Counted from the stretch's first letter, positions 26,744 to 39,589 are shown. The stretch is DNA of 64,000 bases from Tetradesmus obliquus (GCA_030272155.1 CP126203.1:62001-126000); one strand, 5' to 3'. Numbers and translations: made by a program. Notes: generated from the sequence alone by a model not told the origin.

Positions 26744-27374
26744 AAGAGATTAGTGGTACGGTGTTGTAAACGGCTGTCGACATTCGTGGGATATGACTGC
26801 TGTGTACCCTGAAACCGGGCTGTCTTTGACCGTAACCAGCACTGCTTCCTGCATATGCATATGCATAGCATGCAGAATGCACATTCGTTGTGCTGAGGCG
26901 TCGCTGATTTCCAAATTCATTCCACTGTGATGAACAGGGCTTTGACGGTCGGTGTGTAGCGGTTAAGAAACTCTATACATGCACTGAAATGCCAGCAGCT
27001 GCTACTGCTTTATTTGCCACTCTAATGCCAATCCGGGGAATGACGAGGTGCCCTCAATCTAGTAGGTAACTGTGGAAAATGCATTCTCCCGTCGTCATAG
27101 GTTGTTCACATCCAGCAGCATAGCAACGCCATCACCATGCACTGACTCGGCTCACTTGACTGTGTCCCATGGTGCCACCAATCGACTTGGTGACCATACA
27201 ACGGCAACGCTGCGGATCAAGACCAAAAGCGCAAACCTTTTCATCTACCGCCTGCAGGCAGGAGAGCCATCATATTCCCACAGGGTACACTCATTACGCC
27301 GCATGATGTTTCGGGGCTGCATGGCACAGTGCAGCAACTGCATCAGTCACTCACTGGGCTGCACACTGTCTGAA
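26744..27374. other. Intergenic stretch between two minus-strand genes
   Basis: No gene is recognised. It should hold the 3' flank of the LPAA-repeat gene. Confidence 0.4.
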
Positions 27375-30184
27375 TCATGTCTCCCAGCTGCCTTCACAGA
27401 GCAGCACGGGCTGCTGCTTGCGCCCCGGGTGCACTGGGCCAAACACTGCAGCTGCCATGCATCCCAGCTGACGCATGCAGCTGCTCAACCTCCTCGCTGC
27501 CGAGCTCAAAAAAAATTGCTGCAGCTCACAGAAGCTGTTGCCGCCAAGCTGTGCGGCAGATGCAAGCAGCTGCGCATCATAGCATTCGTGCCTGCCACAG
27601 CAGCAGGCCGCGCCGCTGCCAGCACACCACAGCCCGCCAAGCTGTGCGGCAGACACAATCAGCTGCGCACCATAGTTGTCGCGCCTAGCAGCTGCGGCAT
27701 ACACCTGCGCTGCCTCTGCACTGCTGAGCTGGCGGGCTGCCGGCAGCTTGCACAGCAGCAGCAGGCAAGACCCAAGCCGGCTCCCCACAGGCACTACTGC
27801 CCCACTACTGATCTCCAGTGCTGCTGGCAGTGTGCGGAGCCGCATGATGCATTCAGTGCTGCCGCACTGCACGGCTGCTTGCAGCGCCGGCACTATCTCA
27901 TCGCTGTCTACATGGCTTGCGGCTGGCAGCGCCAGCAGCTGCTCCATGCACCTCCAGCCGCCCTGCTGTGCCGCTGCCAGCAGCAGCTGCGCTGCACCCA
28001 CCACCGCTGCTGCTGGCAGCTTGCACAGCTCCTCAATGCCCTCACTGCTGCCTCTGCTGACAGCTGCTGCCAATGCATGCACCAGCTGCTCAATGTTCAG
28101 CTGCCGTGCTGCTGGCAAGCTGCACAGCATCTGCAGGCACTGCAGGCATGATGCTGCTGACAGCAGCTGCGCCAAATCATCAGCCTCCACCGCGGCTGCA
28201 CCTGGCCTGAGCAAAGCCTTCAGGCACCCCGGGCTGCTGCACTGCACGGCAGAGTGCAGCAGCCCCGCTACAGCCACACCATTCACACGCTCTGCAACCA
28301 GCCATCTGCACAGTGTGCTGCTTCTGACTAATCTGCACAAAGCCTCGGTGCCTGGCGTGTTGCCACGCTGCACAGCCGACTGCAGCAACCTTGAAATAGT
28401 TGTGCTGCTCAGCTGCTGTGCAGCCGGCAGCCGGCTCAGCACAGCAGCCACCTCAAATGAGTCGCTGCCGCTGGACTCTGCTGCTGCCTGCAGCAGCGGC
28501 AGCACCTCCTCAATGCTGAGCTGCTGTGCTGCTGGCAAGCCGCACACAGCCTGAGCTGCTGCGCTGCACTGCCAATGTCAGCAGCTGCAGCAGGTCGCCG
28601 CTGCTGAGCTGCCCAGCTGCCTGCTTGCGGCACAAGCCGGCCACTGCGGCTGAAGCGCCTCGCTGCACAGCGTCACGCATCAGCTGTGCAAGCTCGCTGC
28701 TGCTGAGTTGCTCGGCGGCTGGGTGCCGCATCGCAAGCTTCAGCAATGGATGGTGAACAGGGGCGGTTGACGGCATGCTATGCAGCAGCAGCTGCATTAG
28801 TGCCAGGCTGCTGGTGCCGGCTGCTGCCAGCAGCGCGCACATGCTGTCGACGTAGCGTGCACTGCCCGTCTCAAGAGCTGCATGCAGCAGATGCGTCAAT
28901 GCGCTGCTGTCTAGACGGCTGGCGGCCGGCAGCTGTGTTATGTAGCCCCACATGAAGTGACGGATGCCGCTGCCCACCTCAGTTGCTCCTGCTTCCATAC
29001 ACGCTTACACGCATCACCCCAGCCAACTGCTCAGCACTGAGCTCTGCAGCAGCCTGCAAGCTGCATAGCTGGAACACTGCCTCTGCTGTGCCGCCTGGGG
29101 CAAGTATTGCTGCCTTCAACAGCCCTGCTACTGCAGTGCTGCTCAGCTGCGCTGCTGCTGGCAGCTTGCACAGCGCAACTACGCATTCGCCGTGTGACAG
29201 CAGGTGGAGAAGCATCGCTTCTGCCGCAGCTGTGTCGATGTGCTGCTGCAGCGACTGCAGCTGCAGCGCTTGCAATGCAACATCTGCATGCCGCCGCACT
29301 GCTGCAGTCAGCAGCAGCTTGCGCGCTGCCTCCGGCTCAAGCTGCTGTGGCAGGCAGCGCAGCACTGCAGCTGCTGTCTCAGGCTTCCTGCAATTCATGG
29401 CCAGCTGAAGTATGCCAGCCTCCTCATTTGGTGACAGCCCAGCCTCCAGCTTGTGTATCTGTGCACAAAAACATCAGCAGCAGTAGCAGCAGCAGCATTT
29501 GAAGGACCATGTACGATGCATTGCGTGCTGCCCATCTGTAGCTGCATTTGCAGATGCTGCTCTTGCACCCCTAGGCGCTGTGGTTGCCGAACATATGCAT
29601 GCATGCAGGGTGCTGCGTGAAATGAGGTGCAAGGCATGCCAGTGCACAGCACAACCAGGCAGCACAGCACTGGAGAGTGGCTGCTGCATCTCATGCTGCC
29701 GGCATGTGCTCACCTATGGTTTGCCACAGCAAATCGCTACTGCAATTGCTGGGTTGTCAATCGTGACGCGGCACTGCTGCTGCGCCAGCACCCACACCTC
29801 CACTCGCTCAACTATCCTGTCAGCTGCAGCCAGCAGCTGCACATAGCTGACACGCACGCCAGCGGACACAAAGTCCTTGGAAAGGGTTGCAGGAACCATC
29901 GGTATCTCGATAATCACGGCTGACAATGCTGGTGCTTGCATGGGCGCTTGCTGCAGCAACCACAACACTGCCTTCTTGTGCTGCTGCAGCGTGTCCCGGT
30001 CTGGAACTGGTCCGAGTGCTGTCGTCAACAGGCTGACTGCTTTGCTGTTTAGGTCATCACGAGACGCGGCTCTCAGGGTCCTGCTGCTCGCAGCGAGGCA
30101 GGCCATGTCCGTCAGGCCCAGCTCCGTGCACAGCTGCGGGCAGCCGTGCAAAGCGTGTGCTAAGTGTTGCTGCCGTTCAATCAT
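27375..30184 (-). pseudogene. LPAA helical-repeat protein gene, apparently broken
   Basis: Exon 1 (29714-30184) starts MIERQQHLAHALHG and carries an F-box-like stretch (LCTELGLTDMACLAASSRTL). A second exon from 29458 leads into many 34-40-residue repeats of the form LCxLPAAxQLSSxxVxxLLxAAVxxGS, running to 27375. They look like paired helices of a solenoid; the function is unknown. Three faults break the frame. TAG at 29714-29716 sits exactly where a phase-0 CAG codon would abut the donor GTGAGC, so a C-to-T change is likely. A one-base shift occurs near 28979-28998 (VMRVSV to MEAGATEVG). Another occurs near 28518-28547 (QRSSSG to VCGLPAAQQLS). Reading resumes immediately in the repeat pattern each time. 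Either this is a recent pseudogene or the assembly has indel errors; the nonsense change argues for the former. Confidence 0.62.
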
Positions 30185-30206
30185 TTCAAACTGTTTAACA
30201 CTGTGA

Positions 30207-30214
30207 TTTATATA
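30207..30214 (-). promoter_or_regulatory. TATA box of the LPAA-repeat gene
   Basis: TATATAAA on the minus strand lies 23-30 bases upstream of the ATG at 30184. The sequence is canonical, though the spacing leaves little room for a 5' leader. Confidence 0.45.
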
Positions 30215-32491
30215 GAGAAGTCGAAGCTGATGGCCCCCCGAGCTCCACTCCCGGCTTTATGAGCAGGCGCCAACTCGGCGCGCCCCATGGACATGACATT
30301 GCCACGTGGCAGGCGGGTTCATGGAACTTCTGGACGTCTGTGGACACATGGGCGAGTACCAGGTTCAGGTGTTATGCTTTTACAAGAATTATGGTGCACA
30401 CCAAAGGTGCGTAGCTGCACAATAAGTCTGCTAGACACCATACAAGCAACTGTGAGCCCGGCTTTCACCACAGCACACTGCACATGCTGCCGCAGCAAAT
30501 TGGCACTCTGAAATTATCGTGGCACATCTCTGGCTTAACCTGCGAATCACATCAGTCCTGCGGACGCTGCGATTGGCGGATGTGCGAGTGGCAGGTGTGC
30601 CCTGCTGGCAGCAGCACGATGCTGGCACCTGCACACTGCTGGCAGCAACAGCTGCCGATGCCATGGCCATGGTAGCTGCAGCCGTCGCTGGCAGAATGCA
30701 GTGATGACTACTGTGTGAATGATCCTTAGAAAACGTGCTGCAACCAAAGCCTGTGTGCTTGGCCACGCGAGATGGGCTTGCAAGCAATTCTGTGCTGCAC
30801 ATGTGTTTGCTGCAGAAGCCATGCGCATGCTGTTACGGCTGCATTGCACTGGCAGGGGAGCCCCAGCGGCATCGCTGCAGTACAGTGATGCACCATGCAG
30901 GACTGGAGCTGGTGGCAGGCTGTGCAAAGGTGCGATGGGAGGCCAGCCAGCTCAACTCCGGCGCTGGCAGGTGCCTGGCAAGGCCGTGCTGGCTGTGGCA
31001 GGCCTAACCAGGTTGCTGAAGATCACCAGGTTGCTAGATGGAAGTTCACTCACTGGCAGTGAGCATAGTTGTTTTTTGTTACCAAGGGGGACAAAATCCT
31101 ACTGGCTAGTTACGCGCAGCAGTCAGGCGAACCTGACTGCAGGGGACACAAAGGCAATACCTCCACCAGCAAGACACGTCTGACACCCCTATACAGGAGG
31201 TGCCCAGCGCCCGGACCAAAAACATAAGCAGAGGAGTTGAACCCCCACACCCCCTTGGTGTGCTACAGCTGAATTGCATGCTGCACACACCCGACCAACA
31301 CTCAGTGCCAGCCACCCCAATAAAGGAGTCTATAGTCAATGTACTGTCTTGGACAGGGAGAAGCCGTACCAACACCAAGAAAACCCCACTAGCTCAGACA
31401 ACGGCTCCAACATAATCATTTGAACATGGCAGCGTCGCGAGGGAGAAAAACCAGCCAACGCCAAAAACCCTCACTGGCTTGAACAGTACATGCATATAAC
31501 ATTATACAATGTGGCGAGTGTCAAAGCACAGCACCACCCGGAGCACCACAGTGAGCAGCGTTGAAGGCCCGTTGTCCCTCATTGATGCATTACTTCGATA
31601 TCCCACCCAGACATCTTTGCATCCGCAGCCGACAACCAGTGCGTACGAGTTGGACTTTCAAAACAAGTGGACTGGACCATGGGCAGCTGAGCCGCTGTGC
31701 CCGTGTGCCACAGCCAAGTTGGCGGCCAATTGGCCAATTGCCATGGCAGAGTTGATCAACAGTTCATGAACTTTGGACTAAGCTGTTGTCGGAGTACTCC
31801 CTACTAGTATCTTGCCTGCAGCTCTGCCTATCCTGGATTAACGAAAATCCAGTAACCCCCGGTTTGGCGCGAGTTGAGTGTGCATGTGTGACAGCGACAG
31901 AAAAGTGAAACATGCTGGCGAAACATGCCAGCGGCAGGCTGGCCGCCAGGCCGTCTGCCTGGATTTCAGGCGGCTCATCAACATTTGAAATGTTTGTGTC
32001 AACGCATTAGAGCCCTTGGAGCAGATCGAACATAACTTACTCATATTTTACAAGCCAAAGACATGGGGTTGATGAGATTGCTGTTTCACGCACCATACTG
32101 AAATGGCAGGCACCTCCAGTGCAGCAGGCAGAAGCGGCATGCAGAAACTGAGTTGCTGCACCCTTGGTCATAGCACCCCAGCCAGCCAGCCTGAGGCATC
32201 ATCACCTTGTACATTCAAGTTGGTTACCTAAGTTCCCTGAGGTAGTCATCTCGAACAGCAGTTGCACCTAGGGCTTGACCGGCACGTAACCATCCGTGTC
32301 AGCACTGGTGTGGCATAGAGAGAGCACCCGCAACTCACCACCAGCAAACTGCAAAAAATATATCGTCTTCAGTTGTCAACCAGTCAACCAAGCCACGCCT
32401 GATTGCGTACTGATTCGCTTTTTTCGTCTTGCGTTCCACCCTGGCATAGCTTGCACACTATCCTGCGTGCTTACAAACAGAGTTTTTGGTT
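30215..32491. other. 2.3-kb divergent intergenic region
   Basis: No gene is recognised. A 9-bp perfect hairpin (GCAGTCAGG, 4-base loop, CCTGACTGC) lies at 31119-31140. At 31236-31246 the minus strand reads GGTTCAACTCC, which fits a pol III B box, but no tRNA fold or correctly spaced A box surrounds it. An A/T-rich AAAAAATATAT at about 32350 lies ~135 bases before the EF-hand gene and may belong to its promoter. Confidence 0.4.
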
Positions 32492-34474
32492 ATGTCTCTG
32501 CTTCACAAACAGACGGTGCTGCTGATCACCGGCAGGAGAGCACAGACTATGATGCCTCCGCTGCGCGCCACAGCGACCCCCAACCCAGCCCTGGACATTT
32601 TGGTGAACAGTCAGAGGATGTCTCTTCTAGATCACGCTGACCAGGAGCTGGCAGGTACTGGTTGCCCAGGTGCAGCTTTCGTGGCTGTCTCTGGGACAGC
32701 AGGCTTACCTACCGCTCATCCACCCGTGCAGATTTGTGCTCAACCAAAGCCACTCCTGAGGAGCAAGCAAAGTGCTGGGAGGTGCGTTGCTCAGCCAGCA
32801 CAAGCCGATGGAAGCCAGCTTGCTGCCGTGTCTCGTCTGCCTTTCTCCGAGACCAAAGCTGTGTGTGCGACACCGCGATGTCGCTAGCAGCGCGTATGCA
32901 TATTAACAACTCTTATTCTGTCTTGATCATGTGGCTGTTGCATCGGCAAGGGCTCTGCGTCGTTGCTGTACCGACCTTCACCTACCAGTGCAGCACCTGC
33001 ACCCACGCAGTCAACCCTCACCGTTGCCCATGCCTCCTGCACTGTCACAGGTCTGGAAGTTCTACCATGACCGCCGCCAGCAGGCGCAGTCGGGCTGCAA
33101 GCTTGAGCTGGAGTCAGGCAGTGCTGCAGCTGCCTGCCAGAGCCTGGACAGCCTGGAGAAGCTTGTGTATGAAGTGGCCTTTACAGGAGATGCAGAGCAG
33201 CTCTACCACTCACTCAAGGTGAGATTGCTGGTTTGAGATAGGCTGGGTAGTAGCAGCAGCACGGTCAGCATCCCTGTGGCGCCAATGCGCATGCAGGTGG
33301 AACTATATGCAACTGGCTGTGGGCTGCGCTTCCACCAGCTGTTGCGCTGCTGTGCCAGCCTGACCGCCTGCAGCTAGCTGCAGCTGTCCCCCCATGGCCA
33401 TGCTCTGCATGTCTTTCTTTTTGCCCATAGTGCCCACTCTGTACATGCATGCGCGCCCCGCCCTCCCTGCCCCACCGTGGTACTGCCGCAGATCCAGAGC
33501 AACATGGAGAAGAAGCGCGTGTCTGCCAGCAGCAGCGAGGTGGCCGCCATCGCCGACAAGCAGGCCGTGCTGGATGCGCTGCACGCCAAGGCCATGACCA
33601 TGTTCGGGCAGCTGGACACCGACGGCAACGGCGTCATCGACAGGTGGGTGGCGCGGCCGGTGGGCCGGCAGCAGCACTTTGCAATGCAGCGCAGCAGCAC
33701 ATGCTGCTGCTGCTGCTGCGTGCTGCCTACTGGCATGTTTTCAGCTGTTATGGTTTACGAGGAGGTCGTCCTACTGCTGTTTTTGCTTGCCTTGGCCTCA
33801 CCTGGCCTGCTGCTGCTGGTGCAGGGAGAACTTCTTGTCGTGCCGTGACCCTTGTGCACCAACATTAGACAAGAGTCCTTGGCCAGCTGTTCAAGCACAA
33901 GTGCTTCTCACCGCTGTTTTGTGTGGCTGCTGCTGCTGCTGCTGCTGCCGCCGCGCTGCAGGGAGGAGTTTTTGAGCGGCATGAGCCTGCTGCACCACGC
34001 GCTGGGCGACCACGAGATGGAGCTGGCGCTGAGCTGCATGGACAGCCACGGCTACATCACGCCAGAGCAGGTGGGTGGGTCGACGGAGGGAGGGAGGGAG
34101 GACAGGCCAGGCGGGACGTGCTCCTGTTTAGGGGAAGCAGGGTGCACTGCGTTCGAGCTTGCGCCCACTGCTGTGCAGCATTGCCGCGCTTGCCCCGCCC
34201 ACTGCTGTGCAGCTTTGCCGCGCTTGCCCCGCCTCTGGTCAACAGCTTTTTGCTGTATGTTTGTGGCATGGCATGCTTTGCTCTGAATTATGTGTCCCAC
34301 ACCATGCACCCTCCGCTGCTGCTGCTGCTGCTGCTGCCACTGCAGTTTGTGGGCATTGTGCAGGCTGAGGAGCTGTGGGACGACAAGGACTGCGACTCCC
34401 ACATCCTGCGCCTCACCAAGCACGCACGCCCGGCCTGGTGGAGCGACGCGCCGCACAGCGTCATGGACGTGTGA
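32492..34474 (+). CDS. EF-hand calcium-binding protein
   Basis: Six exons join in phase to 256 residues: 32492-32654, 32732-32781, 33051-33218, 33492-33643, 33962-34070, 34346-34474. The small second exon was placed by phase: G|AT gives ELA-D-LCSTKATPEEQAKCWE, which runs into VWKFYHDRR. One canonical EF loop spans 169-180 (DTDGNGVIDREE, split by intron 4), with acidic residues at 1, 3, 9 and 12 and Asn at 5. A second site (CMDSHGYITPEQF) is degenerate and unlikely to bind calcium. The N-terminal half has a helical segment (LDSLEKLVYEVAFTGDAEQL). No signal peptide or membrane segment is seen, so it is probably a soluble Ca2+ sensor; partners are unknown. Introns 4 and 5 end in (CTG)n next to the acceptor. 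Confidence 0.8.
34155..34235 (+). repeat. Duplicated segment in EF-hand gene intron 5
   Basis: A ~38-base unit containing CCCACTGCTGTGCAGC followed by TTGCCGCGCTTGCCCC is present twice in tandem with small differences. Confidence 0.85.
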
Positions 34475-36668
34475 GGCTGCTGCTGAAAGGGCAGCACAGC
34501 ACATGGCCGCCCAAGAGATGCTGCGCTGCTGGAAGGCATGCGCGGCAAACACTTAGGGGAAGCACGGCGCTGGCCGCGGAGCATGTCGCTGGTCATGTGG
34601 TGTCTGATTGTGGCGTGCGCTTTATCTTCATTCACCCCGTGGGCCCTTTCCTGGGGTGGTTTGTCTTCAAGCGCCTCGTGGCAGAGACATGTCTTTCAAC
34701 TTATATTCATGTGCAGCGGCTTGCGTGACGATGTTTGTGCACTCTTCTTCTTCTTTCTACTGCTATTGTGATGACGGCAATGCAGCTTGTGACCAGCAGT
34801 GTGTGTAGCAGCTGCTGCTGTATGAGTCACTCATGTTTGCATTAGGGATCAGGGCGACAGCGTGTGGGCTTTTAAGGCGTAGCTAGTTTGATGGTTGTGG
34901 GGACGTGGCGCGCGTGCCAATTTTGACCAGAGAGGAAGTTTTGTGTGGGTGTCTCAAGAAGGCTGCTTCGAGTATGTCTGGGGGCACACAGTGTTGTCAG
35001 GTGCTACTGCATAGAGCATCAGCAGGCGGCCATTGAAACAGGCAGTGTCACTAGGGCTGCTTTGATGCGGCATCATACGTATAATTTGTTGAGCTGAGGA
35101 TGCTAGATTGCTCCACTGTACTGCTCTGCTGTGCTTTCCAGTCCTAGACAGGCATTGATTGCAAGAACCTGCGCCAGGAGCAGGCTTTGCCTGCTGCCGT
35201 GCTGCCCTCATGTTCTGACTGCCTCGCACCCCGTGCATCACCAAGTGTGTTGCTGGTCGCTGCACACGTCTGCACACATTGTGTTGCGCCAGCGCTCCTG
35301 CTTCTTCTTCTTCTTCTTTGTTTCCTGGCTCTCCTGGTGCACTGCATTGCAGCATGCGGGCAGCGTGCTGCGTATTGATTTGACGGTATCTGCAATGCTG
35401 CGAGGCGGTATCTGCAATGCTGCAAGGCATGTGCAGCCAGTACTGTGCTGGCAAGGCAGGCCTCGACTGCAGGCCACTGCACACACACCACGTGACGGCA
35501 TACCCATCCCGCTGCTGATTGGAGTGTTCACACATGCTTGCACACATCGCCAGTTGCTGCTGCACTCGCTGCGTGCATCAATCCATGCAGCGCGCCAGGC
35601 GCAGCTGCGATGTGCATTTGTATGTTGCTCTCGCAGCAGCAGCAGCGGGAGGACAGCGGCACTGTTGGCGTGCATGGCCATCAGGTTAGAGGCTTCCTCA
35701 CACCAGTATCTGCAGTCATGCAGAATGCAATGCATTTGTGTGCGTGTATCTTGTTCTTCTGGTGGCGCGGCTGTGGATGGCTGAAGCACAAGCAGTAATT
35801 GGGAGGAGCAGGCATGGCGCATCAATGGCTGCGAGGTGCCATTGGGAATTTGCAACAGGGCACAGTCACAGGGCAGTGTTGGCGGCAGCGTGTGATGTGT
35901 TGTGGGTTGCTGTGCAGCGGCTGCGCGAGGCAGCGATCCAGTAGCGCGTGGTTGAGCAGGCGTTGCTGTGGGGTTGTGAGCAGACAATGCAATGTGGGGC
36001 ACGTGATGGCAACCTGACAGCGGGCCTGGTGTCAATGCACTTTTTGGGGGGCTGATTTCGTAGGCAACAAGGTGGAATTGCAGCGTGTGTGCCATGTGTG
36101 AATGCTGCGCAGTGGCTGTATACAGTAGGGACTGATAGGGGGTGGGGGGCTTGTGGGCAGTACGACTTGGTTTTTTCCAGGCGCTTTTGTCGTGTCTTGG
36201 CCCTTGCTCTGCTGTCTATTGTATAGTTGGTTGTTGCAACCAGATGGCGGCCGCACCTCTGCCCTGGCAGTTTTGGCATTGGCATCGAAAGCATCATTAG
36301 CCGAGAGGTGGCTGCGCCGGTGTACCCTTGTACTATGATTACCATACAAACTTTTGTTTACTACCCTTGAACAGCAGCAGTTTCATGGCGGCGGGGCCTC
36401 CCATCGACTCATGCTGCTGGTGCTGATGTCTATGATGGCCCAGCACCGGGTGCTTAGACATCTTCACGGATACTATCATAGTAGGCGTGCGGATGGCGAC
36501 GTCTAGCACGTTGAACCTCTGTATACGTTTTGAGGTTGCAATCGCTGGTGCGGTGTTTTTCCTTCATGCTGTTGGTGTTGCGCCTCCGCAATCAAGCATG
36601 CAGACGTGTGTGCTGCACATGGCAGCGCTGCACACCTTGGACATGCCTGGCTGCAGGGCATCATGCCA

Positions 36669-36823
36669 GTATACATCCTCATCTCGTGTTCGCATGTTAC
36701 ACTGCGCAGACTTCATTCAAACAAACTGATATAAGGGTGCTGCGTGGCACGCAGCACCGTTATATTTTGTTGTCTGAATGCAGTGTGCACTGTAACATGC
36801 GAACACGAGATGAGGATGTATAC
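36669..36823. repeat. 155-bp foldback (MITE or hairpin RNA precursor)
   Basis: Two arms of about 77 bases, starting and ending GTATAC, are inverted copies of each other with only a one-base centre (around 36746). The outer ~30 bases (CATCCTCATCTCGTGTTCGC onward) and the innermost GGTGCTGCGTG/CACGCAGCACC pair perfectly; mismatches cluster in the middle. It could be a small foldback transposon or a long hairpin transcript of the kind that yields algal microRNAs. No flanking target duplication beyond TA is obvious. Confidence 0.85.
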
Positions 36824-36883
36824 TTCCTGAAACACAGGTGTAGCTGTCGTTACATCATTATTGTTCAATTGTCCCACCGGGTC

Positions 36884-36956
36884 AAGGACCGCTGACATGG
36901 CGTTGATGCTATGGCTTGATGGGTAACATGATGATGATGAAGGACCGCTGACATGG
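36884..36956 (+). mobile_element. Second 5'-truncated retroposon remnant
   Basis: A 17-bp perfect direct repeat (AAGGACCGCTGACATGG) at 36884-36900 and 36940-36956 brackets a 39-base insert containing GCTATGGCTTGATGGGTAAC and ending in ATGATGATGATG. The insert is the exact reverse complement of the body found at 3948-3990. It is a severely truncated retroposition event. Confidence 0.8.
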
Positions 36957-38085
36957 GGCGAGCTGGGATCACGGGTTTTGTCACAGGCGCGGCGCTGCAT
37001 GCTGTAGCCACACACAGCCGCTTGACGTGACACATAAGATCGGCGGCAGATCGCATCGCACAGTCTGGCTTTGAGCCAGCTGGCCACTGCTGTTGGCTTC
37101 ATCTTGCCAAACAGCATGCATGCTGCTACAACAAGTTTTGAAAAGGTTGCATAACATGATGTGCATGATGCACATTGAAGCACACTTTACGCTGGTACTG
37201 CCTGGCAGGCGTGCTCAAGCGCAAGGCAATGGCACGAGGTGGTGACACAGGCCTCTGTGCGGCCTAGCAGGCTGCAGCAACCTGCTTGACTTGGCAGGTC
37301 ACAGCACACTGTGTCGTGGCAGCACTGCACACCCACATCCAATCTCACTGCCAACGCACGAGGCACCGTACCGTGACGGTACATTGCTGGCTTGCCAGCC
37401 TTGCCGCCAGCAGCCTGTTGCAGCGTGCCGCAGCCGCATCACGCCAGCATGCCAACACGCCCAACAGCCGCCAGGATGGATCAAGAGCCCACAGTCATGC
37501 CGTCAGGTGTGTCACCTTTTCATGAGGCTCCCCTAAGTACAGATTAAATGCTGGCGTACTGCACAAAGGTAAGCAATGCCGAGTCGACTGCCTGCCAGAT
37601 CAAACAGATCAGCACACCTTTTTCCTGCGCGCGGCAGGTGCCCGCAGAGCCGACAGCGCTGCAGCAGCGCTGCTGGCGTAATGGAGTGCGCATGCCGGGC
37701 TATACACAAGCAGACAACCACTCAAACATGAGAGCTGGTGTTTGCTGAAGCCACAGCCCATCTGCAGCAGCACAGCCCTGATTTGCGGCGGCAGCGGGGC
37801 ACTGTCATTGCACAGCTGGCCAATGCACCTACACATCTCGCCTGAACAACTTGCATGCACCACATGCAGCCGCAACACAACACACCACACCACAACCCAG
37901 CCTGCTGAGCCAGCCAGCGCACTGCAGGCAGCGCTTCCTGCCAAGTGGCTGGTGGGCCATGTCACATACAGCAGGCACTGACTGCAGGCGCGGTGCAGCC
38001 ACCCGGCCCAGCCTACACCACCAACTGGAAGGCACTGCAGCAGCCGCTGGCCAGGCACTGCAGCAGCACACACACAACATGCACC

Positions 38086-38257
38086 ACATGCATCACATGC
38101 ACACACAATGTGTTGGTGCCAGTGCCCACATGCATCACATGCACACACAATGTGTTGGTGCCAGTGCCCACATGCATCACATGCACACACAATGTGTTGG
38201 TGCCAGTGCCCACATGCATCACATGCACACACAATGTGTTGGTGCCAGTGCCCACAT
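38086..38257 (+). repeat. 42-bp x4 tandem repeat
   Basis: Four near-identical 42-bp units containing ATGTGTTGGTGCCAGTGCCC, the last at 38212-38257. Because 42 is divisible by three, all frames remain open and give artificial repeating peptides. There are no spacers between units. Confidence 0.95.
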
Positions 38258-39589
38258 GTAACTAGCCTCTCTCAATGTGGCCCGCATTCAACTGAAGCAT
38301 CAAACCACACACCTCACACTATCAGAAAATGTCAGCAGGCGTGCGCTGACTGTCGGCCGAGACCGACTGACCAGTCACACCTCACACTTTCCCCCCAGGC
38401 TCAGAAATTCAGCACCTCAGCTGCGCATAACGGCAGCCACACACGCACACACCACAGATACCAGTCAACATGCGCTGGTGCACACAAGCAGCGGCGGCGT
38501 TGTCATGCTGTGTAGCTGCAGGCACACAACGAGCCAATCAACATGCGTCCACCTACATCGCAATGCCTGAACCCAACATGTGCCGCTTTCTAATTGGCAC
38601 ATGACACAGGCATGCTTCTGCAGCACGTGCTGCAGCACTGCCCTGGCGCAGCAACGCCGCAGCCAATGATTGTGCTGGTGCAGCTGCTACTGCTGGCGGA
38701 GCAGGCGCTCAATTGGCGCTAAAAAAACACAACCGCATGCGCATGCAGCTGCTGGCTCCTCAGCCGATGCCAGCAGCAGGAGCAGCGCTGCCATCAGCTA
38801 CTAACTAACTTCTCCGCCACATGCAGAGGGCCATAGCTAGCTGTGGCAGCAGCAGCAGCAGACGCCGCCGCGGCCCATGGCTGTGCAGCATGCTGCTGCC
38901 AACCTGGTGTGGTGCTTGTGAGCCCGCTGTGGCTGCATGCGTGGTGCATATGACCTGCATATGACCTGCCGCATGCCGGGGCCCGCTCCCACAGCGACAC
39001 ACCTCCAACCTGTGCACATTCTACTCACTGTCAAACACTACTAGATAGTAACTAAGGCATGCTTTGATGTGTTGAGTGACGGCCGCTAGTTCGTAGTGTG
39101 TCTTGACCCCTCGCACGCCGCCACCACAGCTGCGCTGCTGCTGCAGTTCATGGAGCAGCAGCAGCACCAGCAAGCAAGGCAGCGCTACATGCGTCCGCGC
39201 GAAGCACTGCTGGCGCAGCGCAGCCTGGCAGCTGTGCTGCTGCAGCAGCAGCAGCAGCGCTGCGGGCTGCTGCCTGGACATGCGCGCCAGGCAGATTTAA
39301 TCAGCTCACAGATGCCCACAACAACTCGTAAAAAACACCACCAACCAAGATCAAGTCACAAAACGCGTGCACATAATCTAGTCGGTCACCATTGAAGGCC
39401 ACATGCTGCCACATGCTGCGGCACCTCTACGTCGTGTCTAACAGTTGCTGTGGCTGTCAATGCATGCGCCTGCCGACACCCCGCACCGCCCAAACAACAC
39501 AGCGCCTCAGCAGAGCAGCCAGCTAGGCTGCACCTGCATCATGCATCGCGCGACATGCGCCAGCACCAACACATACACGGCAGCCGTGC

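Larger units (their letters stand above)
34475..39589. other. 5.1-kb gene-poor region
   Basis: No coding gene is supported on either strand. It holds the 3' flanks of the EF-hand and first bZIP-like genes, a 155-bp foldback, a retroposon remnant, a 42-bp tandem repeat, a 22-bp direct repeat (GGTATCTGCAATGCTGC, 35386-35427) and a 12-bp x2 repeat (GCATATGACCTG, about 38946-38969). Confidence 0.5.

Noticed and set aside
27676-28554. Plus-strand Ser/Ala/Cys frame
   Set aside because: Antisense of the LPAA-repeat gene; no start, splice or domain logic.
31236-31246. tRNA or pol III B box on the minus strand
   Set aside because: GGTTCAACTCC fits the consensus, but no cloverleaf, anticodon arm or properly spaced A box is present.
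38086-38257. CRISPR-like array
   Set aside because: Units are contiguous with no spacers, and the genome is eukaryotic.
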